This document shows positions 51,129 to 58,710 of a stretch of DNA of 64,000 nucleotides, one piece after another. Numbering within the stretch: the first letter of the stretch is position 1; each line of letters opens with the position of its first letter. This DNA is from UBA1952 sp965246785. GTDB taxonomy: Bacteria; Bacteroidota; Bacteroidia; Chitinophagales; Chitinophagaceae. Below the pieces are notes generated by a model that was not told where the DNA came from, did no database searches, and saw only the letters and a program-made list of their open reading frames with translations. The stretch covers positions 261,278-325,277 of the forward strand of contig CBDFFM010000006.1 in assembly GCA_965246785.1 (NCBI GenBank), read 5' to 3'. The translations under genes were made by a program, and so were the position numbers.

Positions 51129-51677
51129 TTATCTGCTGAATCGTTGACGTAATTGTTGCATAGCGGCGCGCATACGGGTCTTGACAGTGCCAAGGGGCAC
51201 ATCAAGCGTTTTACTGATCTCGTCTAAGGTGTAGCCCTTATAATAAGCCAGCTCCACAATGGAGTGATATTCAGGCTTTAGGCCTGCTACCATACTTCTT
51301 AAACCAATCGTATCCGTCCGCTGCTCAACAGTTTGCGTGTTTTGAAGATTATTTACGGAGTCCTCGCCTTTTTGGATTTTAGACTTCATAATCTCACCCT
51401 TGGAGCGCAGCTTATCAATGGCGGAGTTGCGGCAAATGTTGAGCATCCAAGTGTAAATCCGTCCCTTCCCGGAATCGTACTGGCCTATGTTGTGCCAGAT
51501 TTTTACAAAGGCTTCCTGCATCACGTCTTGCGCCGTCTCCTCATCGTGCACAATCTTTAAGATGGTGCCGTACAGGACGTTACTGTAATTCTTATAGAGG
51601 TAATTAAAGCCTTCCCGGCTGCCGCTGCGAAGCAGGGCTACCAATTGTTCTTCTGAGTAGGCGGGTAAGGAGGGCAC
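51129..51677 (-). CDS. ECF-family RNA polymerase sigma factor
   Basis: 182 residues. Region 2 is visible in FNYLYKNYSNVLYGTILKIV and AQDVMQEAFVKIWHNIGQYD; GRIYTWMLNICRNSAIDKLR is region 2.3-2.4. Region 4 (about 128-178) is LKPEYHSIVELAYYKGYTLD, then EISKTLDVPLGTVKTRMRAA. The start is GTG 51677 (PSLPAYSEEQLVALLRSGSR), because no ATG is in reach. Because it is co-transcribed with an RskA-type anti-sigma gene, it belongs to the SigK-like group; the target genes are not known. The peptide deformylase gene lies 28 bases upstream. Confidence 0.9.
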   Translation of the reverse strand: MPSLPAYSEEQLVALLRSGSREGFNYLYKNYSNVLYGTILKIVHDEETAQDVMQEAFVKIWHNIGQYDSGKGRIYTWMLNICRNSAIDKLRSKGEIMKSKIQKGEDSVNNLQNTQTVEQRTDTIGLRSMVAGLKPEYHSIVELAYYKGYTLDEISKTLDVPLGTVKTRMRAAMQQLRQRFSR

Positions 51678-51705
51678 GGGCGTGAGGACGGTGCAAAATA
51701 AGTCG

Positions 51706-52284
51706 TTAACGCGGGAAAATCATCCGGTAATCCACACGCACCCTGCCGGAGGAGATGTCGTCAAGCTTCTTCTTAAGCAACCTTTTTTTGAGGGGTGCTA
51801 CATAGTCTATAAAAAGCTTGCCCTCTATATGGTCGTATTCATGCAGTATTACCCGCGCCGTAATCCCGGAAAAAGTTTCCTCATGTTCTACAAACTGCTC
51901 ATCTACCCACTTGAGGCGCACGTGGGCGGCCCGGCTCACATCTTCCCGCACTTTGGGAATGGAAAGGCAGCCTTCGTTGTAAGCCCAGGGCGTGCCGGTC
52001 TCTTCTACCTTGTGTGCATTGATAAAGACGCGTTTAAGCGGCACTTCATCCGGGTAGGCAGCCTTGTCTTCCTCATCAAAGCCTTCCACAATCTGCTCCG
52101 TATCCACTACAAAAAGGCGGATAGCCTTGCCCACCTGCGGCGCGGCAATGCCCACGCCATTGGTATGGTACATCGTTTCCCACATGTCAGCGATGAGCTT
52201 TTGCAGTTCGGGAAATTCGGGACTTATATCGGCGGAAACCTTGCGGAGGATGGGGTTGCCGTATGCTACAACGGGGAGAATCAT
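51706..52284 (-). CDS. def: Peptide deformylase
   Basis: Removes the formyl group from N-terminal methionine of new proteins. 192 residues from ATG 52284. The three deformylase motifs are present: NGVGIAAPQVG (42-52), EGCLSIP with zinc-ligand Cys106, and HEYDHIEG with His148, Glu149 and His152. The start at 52284 gives MILPVVAYGNPILRKVS, the standard N-terminus, so the frame extending to 52377 is discarded. A perfect -7 box is eight bases upstream. Confidence 0.95.
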   Translation of the reverse strand: MILPVVAYGNPILRKVSADISPEFPELQKLIADMWETMYHTNGVGIAAPQVGKAIRLFVVDTEQIVEGFDEEDKAAYPDEVPLKRVFINAHKVEETGTPWAYNEGCLSIPKVREDVSRAAHVRLKWVDEQFVEHEETFSGITARVILHEYDHIEGKLFIDYVAPLKKRLLKKKLDDISSGRVRVDYRMIFPR

Positions 52285-52291
52285 TGGAGGG

Positions 52292-52299
52292 CAAAGATA
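52292..52299 (-). promoter_or_regulatory. Putative -7 promoter box for def
   Basis: The minus strand reads TATCTTTG (exact TAnnTTTG) with seven bases between box and ATG 52284, which suggests a leaderless or near-leaderless transcript. Confidence 0.55.
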
Positions 52300-52309
52300 C
52301 CAAGTGGGT

Positions 52310-52359
52310 GTTGGAATGTTGGAGCGTTGCAGCAGATTCAAACGCTCCAACAATCCAAC
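52310..52359. repeat. GTTGGAATGTTGGAG-type inverted repeat
   Basis: GTTGGAATGTTGGAGCGTTG (left arm) pairs with CAAACGCTCCAACAATCCAA plus C (right arm, to 52359), around a short loop. It abuts the ruvX stop and probably also terminates the dnaG-ruvX unit. It is a copy of the family at 30532, 33607 and 54735. Confidence 0.85.
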
Positions 52360-52766
52360 TATGTCCTGTCCATCCATTCCTGCAAAAGCATCACTGCGCT
52401 CACTTCATCAATAATGCCTTTACGCTCCCGATCGCCCTTCCTTAGTCCCATTCCGGCAATGGCTTGTGAGGCCATTTTAGAACTGTACCGTTCGTCTATC
52501 TTTTCAATGGGAACAGTCGGGAAGGTGTTTTTGAATGCTCCGATGAAGCCCTCCACCAATGGTGTAGCGTGGGTAGGCGAGTCGTCCAGATTGAGCGGGT
52601 AGCCTATGAGCACGAGCGAGATGCTTTCCTGCGTGAAGTAGCTTTTTAGAAAGCTCATTAAATCCTTTGTTTCTACTGTGCCGAGCGAAGTGGCAATGAT
52701 GCGCAGCGGGTCTGTGGCGGCAATGCCGGTGCGGGCTTTCCCGTAGTCGAGACAAAGGACGCGCAT
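52359..52766 (-). CDS. ruvX: Holliday junction resolvase-like protein RuvX/YqgF
   Basis: 135 residues from ATG 52766 (MRVLCLDYGKARTGIAATDP), the standard YqgF N-terminus with the catalytic Asp in LDYGKARTG. The other active-site residues lie in IDERYSSKMA and GIIDEVSAVMLLQEWM. YqgF proteins have an RNase H-like fold and act in 16S rRNA pre-processing or as resolvases. Start 52766 lies four bases past the dnaG stop, so the two genes are coupled. The frame extends further to 52781 but overlaps dnaG. Confidence 0.9.
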   Translation of the reverse strand: MRVLCLDYGKARTGIAATDPLRIIATSLGTVETKDLMSFLKSYFTQESISLVLIGYPLNLDDSPTHATPLVEGFIGAFKNTFPTVPIEKIDERYSSKMASQAIAGMGLRKGDRERKGIIDEVSAVMLLQEWMDRT

Positions 52767-52770
52767 GGTA

Positions 52771-54717
52771 TCAGGCTTCAATTTTCACAATCACCGTTCC
52801 GCTGCGCTTCAGAATCTCCTGCTCATCCTTCTTTAATTGCAAAAAAAGAATCGTCATCTTCTGAAGTCGCCCCTCGTCCTTTTCATCCTTAAAGCGCTTT
52901 GCCAGCTCGGTCTGCATCACCTTCAGCTTCTTCAGCTCAAAGTACGCCAGCGTGCTTTCCGCATCGCGGATATACGGGTTGTCGCCGTGTAGGGTGTCAA
53001 TGCCGTACATCTCCTTCCAGTTGTGGCTCACCTCATCGCGGTTATGTAGCAAGAGCGCCGTGCGCTGCTGCACCTGCGGGTCTTGGTGCGCTACAAAGTA
53101 GGGGATGGCAGATTCGCTGCCAAAGGTGCCGCGCATGGTGAAGTAGGTTTCCCACATCTGCCGCGCAAGGGGCGTTTCAATCAAATCCGGCTCTACGCGC
53201 TGCGCGAAAAGCTCGGCCACCGTCGTCTCGCCTTCAAAGGGCGAGGAGCCGTTTTCAATGAGCAATCGGATGAGCGCCCATTCCTGCTTTTCGTGCGTGG
53301 GCAGGCCTTGCAACGGCGCTATAGCCTCCCCATCGCTGACCGGCACTTGCGGCAGGCCCGCCGTATCCGGCGCATCTTTCTTGCGCGCCCGCGCCTCGCC
53401 TTCCAGCCGCTCCCGCAGGTATTTATTGACAAGGGTAATGAGGCCGCCTTCATCCACGCTCATCAGCCGGCTCGCTTCGCGGATATAATGCTGCTGAAGC
53501 GTAAAATCCTCGGCCTTATTGATGCGCGCAATGCTTTCCGCGACTTCGTTGACCAGCTTATTCTTCTTCACCGGGTCGTCGCCGGCCTCCTTCATGCCCA
53601 CTTCTAGGCGGAAGCCAATAACGTCGCGCTTATGCGTCTTGATGTACTCGTCAAAGCCGCTCTTGCTGTGCGCCTGCACGTAGCTGTCCGGGTCTTCCCC
53701 TGCGGGAAGCAAGGCGAGCTGCACATTAAAGCTCTGGCTCAGGGCCATGTCTAAGCCGCGCAATGCGGCCTTAATGCCCGCTGCATCGCCATCGTAAAGA
53801 ATGGTGAGGTTCTTCGTCAGGTGCCCGATGGCGCGGAGCTGGTCTTCGGTAAGCGAGGTGCCAGAAGACGCCACCACATTCTGAATACCCGCCTGATGCA
53901 GCGAGATGACATCCAGATAGCCTTCCACAAGATAGCATTCATCCGCCTTGCCAATGGCCTGCCGGGCCTGATATAAGCCGTAAAGCACGCGGCTTTTGAC
54001 GTACAGCTCGTTCTCCGGCGTATTGATGTACTTGGGCGCCTTATCGTTGCTCTTCAGGATGCGTGCGCCGAAACCGAGCACGCGGCCGGTATTGCCCTGA
54101 ATAGGAAAGATGACGCGGCCGCGGTAGTTGTCAAAATACTGGCCGTTGCGCTCTTTGACAAGGCCGGCTTTGTCTAATATTTCCGGCGCATAGCCGGCAG
54201 TCTTGGCCGCGTTATAGAAGGCGTTGCCGCCCTCCGGGCAATAGCCGAGGCGGAAAGCGTCTATGGTTTCTTTGCGAAGACCGCGCTGCTTGAAATAAGA
54301 AAGGCCGATAGCCTGGCCTTCTTCGCCATTCAGGAGCGTTTCAGAGAAGAAACCCGTTGCATATTCATTGAGAATACGCAGGCTTTCTTCTATCTGCTGG
54401 CTCTGAACCTGTTCCGGGCTGCGCTCGGTTTCTTCAAGCGCTATTTTGTAATAATCAGCAAGCCATCGGATGGACTCAACAAAAGTCAGCTTCTCGTGCT
54501 CCTGCACGAAGGTGACAACGTTGCCGCCGCGCCCGCAGCCGAAGCATTTATAGATGCCTTTGGCTGCCGAGACGGAGAAGGAAGGTGTCTTTTCGTTGTG
54601 GAAAGGGCAGTTGGCTATGTAGTTGGTGCCCCGCCTCTTTAACCGCACGGCCAGCCCTACAATCTCCACGATATCCGCCCGGTTAAGGACTTCCTGAACG
54701 GAGGCCTGCGCTATCAT
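52771..54717 (-). CDS. dnaG: DNA primase
   Basis: Makes RNA primers at the replication fork. 648 residues from ATG 54717. The CHC2 zinc finger has C37, H40, C58 and C61 (NCPFHNEKTPSF and YKCFGCGRGGN). The TOPRIM/catalytic core follows: RVLGFGARILKSNDKAPKYI, ECYLVEGYLDVISLHQAGIQ and TILYDGDAAGIKAALRG. The C-terminal helicase-binding domain covers about 490-640. A -7-like TATCTTCG box (54722-54729) sits four bases before the ATG, giving a leaderless transcript. ruvX follows after four bases. Confidence 0.95.
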   Translation of the reverse strand: MIAQASVQEVLNRADIVEIVGLAVRLKRRGTNYIANCPFHNEKTPSFSVSAAKGIYKCFGCGRGGNVVTFVQEHEKLTFVESIRWLADYYKIALEETERSPEQVQSQQIEESLRILNEYATGFFSETLLNGEEGQAIGLSYFKQRGLRKETIDAFRLGYCPEGGNAFYNAAKTAGYAPEILDKAGLVKERNGQYFDNYRGRVIFPIQGNTGRVLGFGARILKSNDKAPKYINTPENELYVKSRVLYGLYQARQAIGKADECYLVEGYLDVISLHQAGIQNVVASSGTSLTEDQLRAIGHLTKNLTILYDGDAAGIKAALRGLDMALSQSFNVQLALLPAGEDPDSYVQAHSKSGFDEYIKTHKRDVIGFRLEVGMKEAGDDPVKKNKLVNEVAESIARINKAEDFTLQQHYIREASRLMSVDEGGLITLVNKYLRERLEGEARARKKDAPDTAGLPQVPVSDGEAIAPLQGLPTHEKQEWALIRLLIENGSSPFEGETTVAELFAQRVEPDLIETPLARQMWETYFTMRGTFGSESAIPYFVAHQDPQVQQRTALLLHNRDEVSHNWKEMYGIDTLHGDNPYIRDAESTLAYFELKKLKVMQTELAKRFKDEKDEGRLQKMTILFLQLKKDEQEILKRSGTVIVKIEA

Positions 54718-54734
54718 AGGCCGAAGATAAGCCT

Positions 54735-54798
54735 GTTGGAATGTTGGAGCATTGGACGCTTTACGTTGAAAGTTTTCTGAACGTTCCAACAATCAAAC
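54735..54798. repeat. GTTGGAATGTTGGAG-type inverted repeat
   Basis: GTTGGAATGTTGGAGCATTG starts the left arm; the right arm contains GTTCCAACAATCAAACACTC and CAACAC. It fills the gap between dnaG and the response-regulator gene. It is a member of the family at 30532, 33607 and 52310. Confidence 0.8.
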
Positions 54799-54807
54799 AC
54801 TCCAACA

Positions 54808-55473
54808 CTAAAGATTCACCAGCCCGTGCTTCATCGCATAAATCACGAGGCCTGTGCGGGTATTGACGCCTACTTTCTGGAAAAGGTCGTCGCGGTAGCC
54901 TTCAATGGTACGCACCGAAAGGCCCATGGCGGTGGCGATTTCTTTGTAAATCATCTCCGTGCAGCAAAGCTCTAAGAACATCTTTTCGTTGGCGCTCAGC
55001 TCCAGCCGCTTGTGGGCTTCTTCGCCCTGTAGTTCCGCCAGGTGCTTATTGGTAAGGTCGGAGTGATAAAAGTCGTGGTCCACTACGTGCTCGATGGCCT
55101 GCATCAGCACTTCAGGGTCGTCTTCCTTTAGCAGATAGCCGTTCGCACCTTGCCGCAGCATTTTAATGATGGCAAACTCATGGTCGTACATAGAGAGCGA
55201 GAGAAACTTCATGTCCCGGTACTTCATGCGCAGGTAGGCAAGGGTCTTATAACCGTCCATCACCGGCATATTCACATCCACAAGGCATACCTGCGGCGGC
55301 GTCTCCAGCTTAGCTAACATATTGACCAGCTCCTGCCCATCGCCTGCTTCCGCCACAATGTCAAACCGCTCGCCCGCGTTGCGCAGAAGGGCGGCGAGGC
55401 CCATCCGAAACATCATGTGATCGTCGGCTATCGCTATACGCACCGGCTTTTTGAGGCTAGTTGTTTCCTGCAT
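54808..55473 (-). CDS. NarL/LuxR-type response regulator
   Basis: 221 residues. The receiver domain (about 10-130) has acidic pocket residues Asp17 and Asp18 (IAIADDHMMF), phosphoacceptor Asp66 in LVDVNMPVMDGYKTL, and GANGYLLKEDDPEVL near the C-terminal switch. A LuxR-type HTH covers about 158-215 (LSANEKMFLELCCTEMIYKE and MGLSVRTIEGYRDDLFQKVG). It is paired with the sensor kinase gene, whose 3' end it overlaps by 17 bases. The target genes are unknown. Confidence 0.95.
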   Translation of the reverse strand: MQETTSLKKPVRIAIADDHMMFRMGLAALLRNAGERFDIVAEAGDGQELVNMLAKLETPPQVCLVDVNMPVMDGYKTLAYLRMKYRDMKFLSLSMYDHEFAIIKMLRQGANGYLLKEDDPEVLMQAIEHVVDHDFYHSDLTNKHLAELQGEEAHKRLELSANEKMFLELCCTEMIYKEIATAMGLSVRTIEGYRDDLFQKVGVNTRTGLVIYAMKHGLVNL

Positions 55474-56269
55474 AGGTGTGTATATTTTTTATAATAGGTA
55501 TATCTAAACTGATTTCGGTGCCGCTATGGCCATCGGAATGCACAGTGACCGTTCCGCCCATTAGCTTAGCGCGCTCCTCCATGTTGCCCATGCCCAGCGA
55601 ACCGGAGTCTTTAAGCGCCTCCATATTAATTCCTTTGCCATCGTCTTTCACCGTCATATTGAAATGGCGTTCATCATAGCCGATGCTGATATTGACGCTC
55701 TTTGCATCCGCATGTTTTACTACGTTCTGCAAAGCCTCCTGCAAGATGCGAAAAATCAGCAAGCGCGTTTCCGGACTAAGGCTACTTACATGGCCCTTAA
55801 CTTCAAGATAGCACTTAATCGGGCTGAAGGAACGGATGCGGTTCAGCTCAGATTCAATAATTTCTTCGAGATGCCGCTTTTCCACACGGTTGGTGTTGAG
55901 GCTATGACTCAGCATCCGTAGCTCTTTTACCGCATTACGTATAACGTCTAAGTTTTCTGTCAGACTAGCCCGTGCGGTCTCATTGGGAATGGCCCATTTG
56001 AGGTTGGCGAGCTGCAAACAGCTAAAGGAAAGTACCTGACCCATATTGTCGTGTATTTCCTGGGAAACGTAATGTAGGGCCTGTTCCTGCATATCGATAC
56101 GCGTACGCATCAGATTGCTGTGATAGGTGTGCTCCAATTGTTGGCGCTCAAGCTTATCGCGATTTTGCTTTTGCTTATTTATTACGAGAAACACCGTCAT
56201 CATTACCGCAAAAATGGTAATAAGTACAGTGCCCGCGATAAATACCGCAAGCAGATATTGGTCATTCAC
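55457..56269 (-). CDS. Sensor histidine kinase (DegS/NarX-type)
   Basis: 270 residues. One membrane helix (about 9-30, VFIAGTVLITIFAVMMTVFL) and then a coiled-coil dimerisation helix with the phosphorylated His73 in YVSQEIHDNMGQVLS. The ATP-binding domain (about 160-260) shows IFRILQEALQNVVKHADAKS (N box), VKDDGKGINMEAL and GMGNMEERAKLMGGTVTVHS. There is no separate sensor domain outside the membrane, so it may sense membrane or cytoplasmic state, or depend on a partner. It overlaps the response regulator by 17 bases and the upstream membrane protein by eight. Confidence 0.95.
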   Translation of the reverse strand: MNDQYLLAVFIAGTVLITIFAVMMTVFLVINKQKQNRDKLERQQLEHTYHSNLMRTRIDMQEQALHYVSQEIHDNMGQVLSFSCLQLANLKWAIPNETARASLTENLDVIRNAVKELRMLSHSLNTNRVEKRHLEEIIESELNRIRSFSPIKCYLEVKGHVSSLSPETRLLIFRILQEALQNVVKHADAKSVNISIGYDERHFNMTVKDDGKGINMEALKDSGSLGMGNMEERAKLMGGTVTVHSDGHSGTEISLDIPIIKNIHTYAGNN

Positions 56270-56903
56270 CGGAAGGAATCAACTTTTTGTAGCGTAGAAA
56301 TACGAAGGCAATAGCAGAATAGAATAGTAAGTTGGTGCCATATAAAGTCCACCCAAATATTTTCATAACAAGCTTAGTATGGCCAATCTGATAAGAAAAT
56401 AATCCCAAGTTTATGTATGACAAGCACCAATAAAATAGAAAGCAAATAGTTATCCAGAAATGGGCCATTTTGTTTGGAACGATGTCCTCGCGAATTAAAA
56501 GCTTATAGAAGGAAAACATACATAAAGTTATAACTAAACAACCCTCGTATAATAAATATAATGAATTTATTTCATAATATTTCTGAAGAAAAAACGTTTC
56601 TATAAAGCCCAAAATAATAGATAATATCCCTACGGAAATTGCTACAAAATAATTCCGAGAGAAATTAGCAGCTTTATCAAAATAAAATAATATAACTAAT
56701 ACTTCTATTGGAGTATAAATGTGATAAGTAATGTAATTATTCTTGAGCGTTATCTTGAACTCATAAGCAATCCATTCTTGAATAATGGTAATAAATAGCA
56801 ACAGGCAGATCCATCGATCTGCCTGGCTAAGATTTTTCCACCTATATAGACCAGCTCCTAACGCAAAAATCAATAGAGATATGTAAGGAAGAAGCTTGGG
56901 CAT
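56262..56903 (-). CDS. AT-rich seven-helix membrane protein upstream of the kinase
   Basis: 213 residues, mostly hydrophobic, with about six to seven membrane helices (LLPYISLLIFALGAGLYRW, ICLLLFITIIQEWIAYEF, VLVILFYF, FVAISVGILSIILGFIETF, LLYEGCLVITLCMFSFYKLL, FWITICFLFYWCLSYI, LLFYSAIAFVFL). There are few charged residues and no catalytic motif. The DNA is visibly more AT-rich than its neighbours (many ATA, TTA and AAT codons), suggesting foreign origin or a low-expressed membrane sensor. The stop overlaps the kinase start by eight bases, so it may be the missing sensor part; this is inference. Confidence 0.75.
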   Translation of the reverse strand: MPKLLPYISLLIFALGAGLYRWKNLSQADRWICLLLFITIIQEWIAYEFKITLKNNYITYHIYTPIEVLVILFYFDKAANFSRNYFVAISVGILSIILGFIETFFLQKYYEINSLYLLYEGCLVITLCMFSFYKLLIREDIVPNKMAHFWITICFLFYWCLSYINLGLFSYQIGHTKLVMKIFGWTLYGTNLLFYSAIAFVFLRYKKLIPSGE

Positions 56904-56911
56904 GAGACGGA

Positions 56912-57439
56912 TTAATGCAAATATGCGTCCAAATCCTGACCACAGCTATTTGGACAAGGCATAGCATGCTCATAAACACCTCCTGAACTATTGCGTACAA
57001 GTGCCCCATCATTATCCACACCTGCAATGACCACTGTAAGCGCGCCCGGCTTCATACCGATGTTGCGGCCGAAACGGTCAAGACCGCCGTTGATGTAGCT
57101 AAGCTGGTGCGCAAAGTAAAAGCGCACAGCCGTAATGTTTGTGTTGCTGAGATAAGCGCGCAGAGAATCGGCGTCAACTGCAACAGAACGTACTGCTGAA
57201 TCTACAAGTGGATAACCCACTGAGGTTACATAGCTGGAAATCATCCGGTTGGCCGAGTCCAGGGAAATGGATTTGGAATATCCGGTGGTTACCATACGAC
57301 CCGCGCTATGCACGGCGTTGTTTGGTACATAGGTCTTTACTGCATCCGCGCCTGGCGCAGTTGCTTCGTGGCGGCCGCAAGACGTGCTAAGGGTCGTGAT
57401 GGCCAGTGCTGTCGCAGCTAAAAGAATAGCTTGTTTCAT
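56912..57439 (-). CDS. Exported lipoprotein of unknown function
   Basis: 175 residues. Signal MKQAILLAATALAITTLS with lipobox Cys in STSCGRHEA. The mature part includes VPNNAVHSAGRMVTTGYSKS, MISSYVTSVGYPLVDSAVRS and ITAVRFYFAHQLSYINGGLD, ending with MPCPNSCGQDLDAYLH, whose cysteines may form a disulfide. No family recognised. A perfect -7 box is at 57483-57490. It runs into the membrane-protein/kinase/regulator set with eight bases spacing, so it may belong to the same signalling operon. Confidence 0.75.
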   Translation of the reverse strand: MKQAILLAATALAITTLSTSCGRHEATAPGADAVKTYVPNNAVHSAGRMVTTGYSKSISLDSANRMISSYVTSVGYPLVDSAVRSVAVDADSLRAYLSNTNITAVRFYFAHQLSYINGGLDRFGRNIGMKPGALTVVIAGVDNDGALVRNSSGGVYEHAMPCPNSCGQDLDAYLH

Positions 57440-57482
57440 GTTTCGCTCTTTTGGTGGTTAAGAAGTGATTGATTTGCAATGA

Positions 57483-57490
57483 CAAAAATA
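57483..57490 (-). promoter_or_regulatory. Putative -7 promoter box for the lipoprotein/two-component operon
   Basis: The minus strand reads TATTTTTG (exact TAnnTTTG), 43 bases upstream of ATG 57439. It would drive the lipoprotein, membrane-protein, kinase and regulator genes, which are tightly spaced or overlapping. Confidence 0.55.
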
Positions 57491-57636
57491 GACTTCATAC
57501 ATTATTGTCAATACCGTTTTTTAACGGTACATATTCAGTAGTAAATAATTGCATGTTTCTTTAAGTCCTTATTAATCATAGTTTACATGAAAACTCATCA
57601 TACGAAGTGTAATGTTAAGTCCTTGTTAAGGAGTAT

Positions 57637-58710
57637 TTATACATCACTCATTAATACAATTGATGCTGTGCCTAAAATGTAATGGTTGATAATTAGTATG
57701 TACTTCAGCTTATTAGGTGCAAAACTCAGGGAAAGTCTTGCTGCTTCCGGTACACAGCCAGTTAGCAGTATGTTATTCGCGAGCCAAAGCGCAAAACCAA
57801 TAGCAGTATCATACTCGCCGCATAAATGTTTGAAAGCTGCAACAGGCACAGCTTTCAATGTATCATTAAGCACTTTGTCATAGAGCGGAGCACAACGCGC
57901 ATCTCCGTTCAGGCCTGCAAGCACGACTGAAAGCTCATGTTGAGCGACATGGCAGGTTGACAATAATTCCGCCACAGACGCGGCTATTGAAATTTCGGTA
58001 GCATCGTGCAGTATCCTTGACCCAAGAATAGTGCTGGTAGCGCCTTCAGGCACGTTGCTGAGGGTGAAAAAGGCACTTCCTTCACCACCGATTGTGCCAT
58101 ATGAACTACTGTGCTGCAATAAGTTGGCGCTGTTAATCGTTTCGGACTTCCAGTAATCGCGTGCGCTGCGGATGTGGTAGTAATCCTCCGTCATTTCATC
58201 ATAGCAGCCTGCCAGTATGTACTGCGGTTTATCCGCCTCCGCCAGCAGCATCTGTGCATCAAGCAGCGCAAGCTCAAAAGAACAGCCCCGGTGCACATAC
58301 GTTTGATTGTAGCAAGTACAGCCGCTCAGCATAGCTATCCAGCCATTAGGTGAGTTATAAGTGCTTTGTATAAAGGCAGTTGGGTTAAGCGCTTCCTCTT
58401 CCAGGCGCAGCATGTCCTTGACAAAAACCTCCATATCCGTGACACCGCCGCGGCCTGTGCCGATAATGATGGCGTCCGGCATTGTAAGACCAGCTTCCGC
58501 CAGGCATTGCATACCCGCGCTGATGGTCATCTTCATGATGCGGCTCATGCGGCGAATGGCTACGGGGCTGATATACTGCGCATAAGGCGCTTCCTGCGCA
58601 TACAATCGCCCGTTATCCGTACTGATAAGGGGTTTTAGAAAATGCTCCCGTGCAAAGCTCTGCTGCGGGGAAATGGCCGTTGCGGCCCGGATATACATAG
58701 GCTGCATCAT
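57637..58710 (-). CDS. Ketosynthase-like protein with degraded active site
   Basis: 357 residues with a thiolase/ketosynthase fold. The segment NQTYVHRGCSFELALLDAQM puts Cys143 where the ketosynthase nucleophile lies. HLCGEYDTAIGFALW resembles the second histidine motif of ketosynthases. The place of the usual NAHGT motif reads LAGLNGDARCAPLYDKVL, without the first active-site His. It is therefore probably a chain-length-factor-like or inactive partner of the adjacent ketosynthase. ATG 58710 overlaps the upstream ketosynthase stop by four bases. Confidence 0.75.
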   Translation of the reverse strand: MMQPMYIRAATAISPQQSFAREHFLKPLISTDNGRLYAQEAPYAQYISPVAIRRMSRIMKMTISAGMQCLAEAGLTMPDAIIIGTGRGGVTDMEVFVKDMLRLEEEALNPTAFIQSTYNSPNGWIAMLSGCTCYNQTYVHRGCSFELALLDAQMLLAEADKPQYILAGCYDEMTEDYYHIRSARDYWKSETINSANLLQHSSSYGTIGGEGSAFFTLSNVPEGATSTILGSRILHDATEISIAASVAELLSTCHVAQHELSVVLAGLNGDARCAPLYDKVLNDTLKAVPVAAFKHLCGEYDTAIGFALWLANNILLTGCVPEAARLSLSFAPNKLKYILIINHYILGTASIVLMSDV

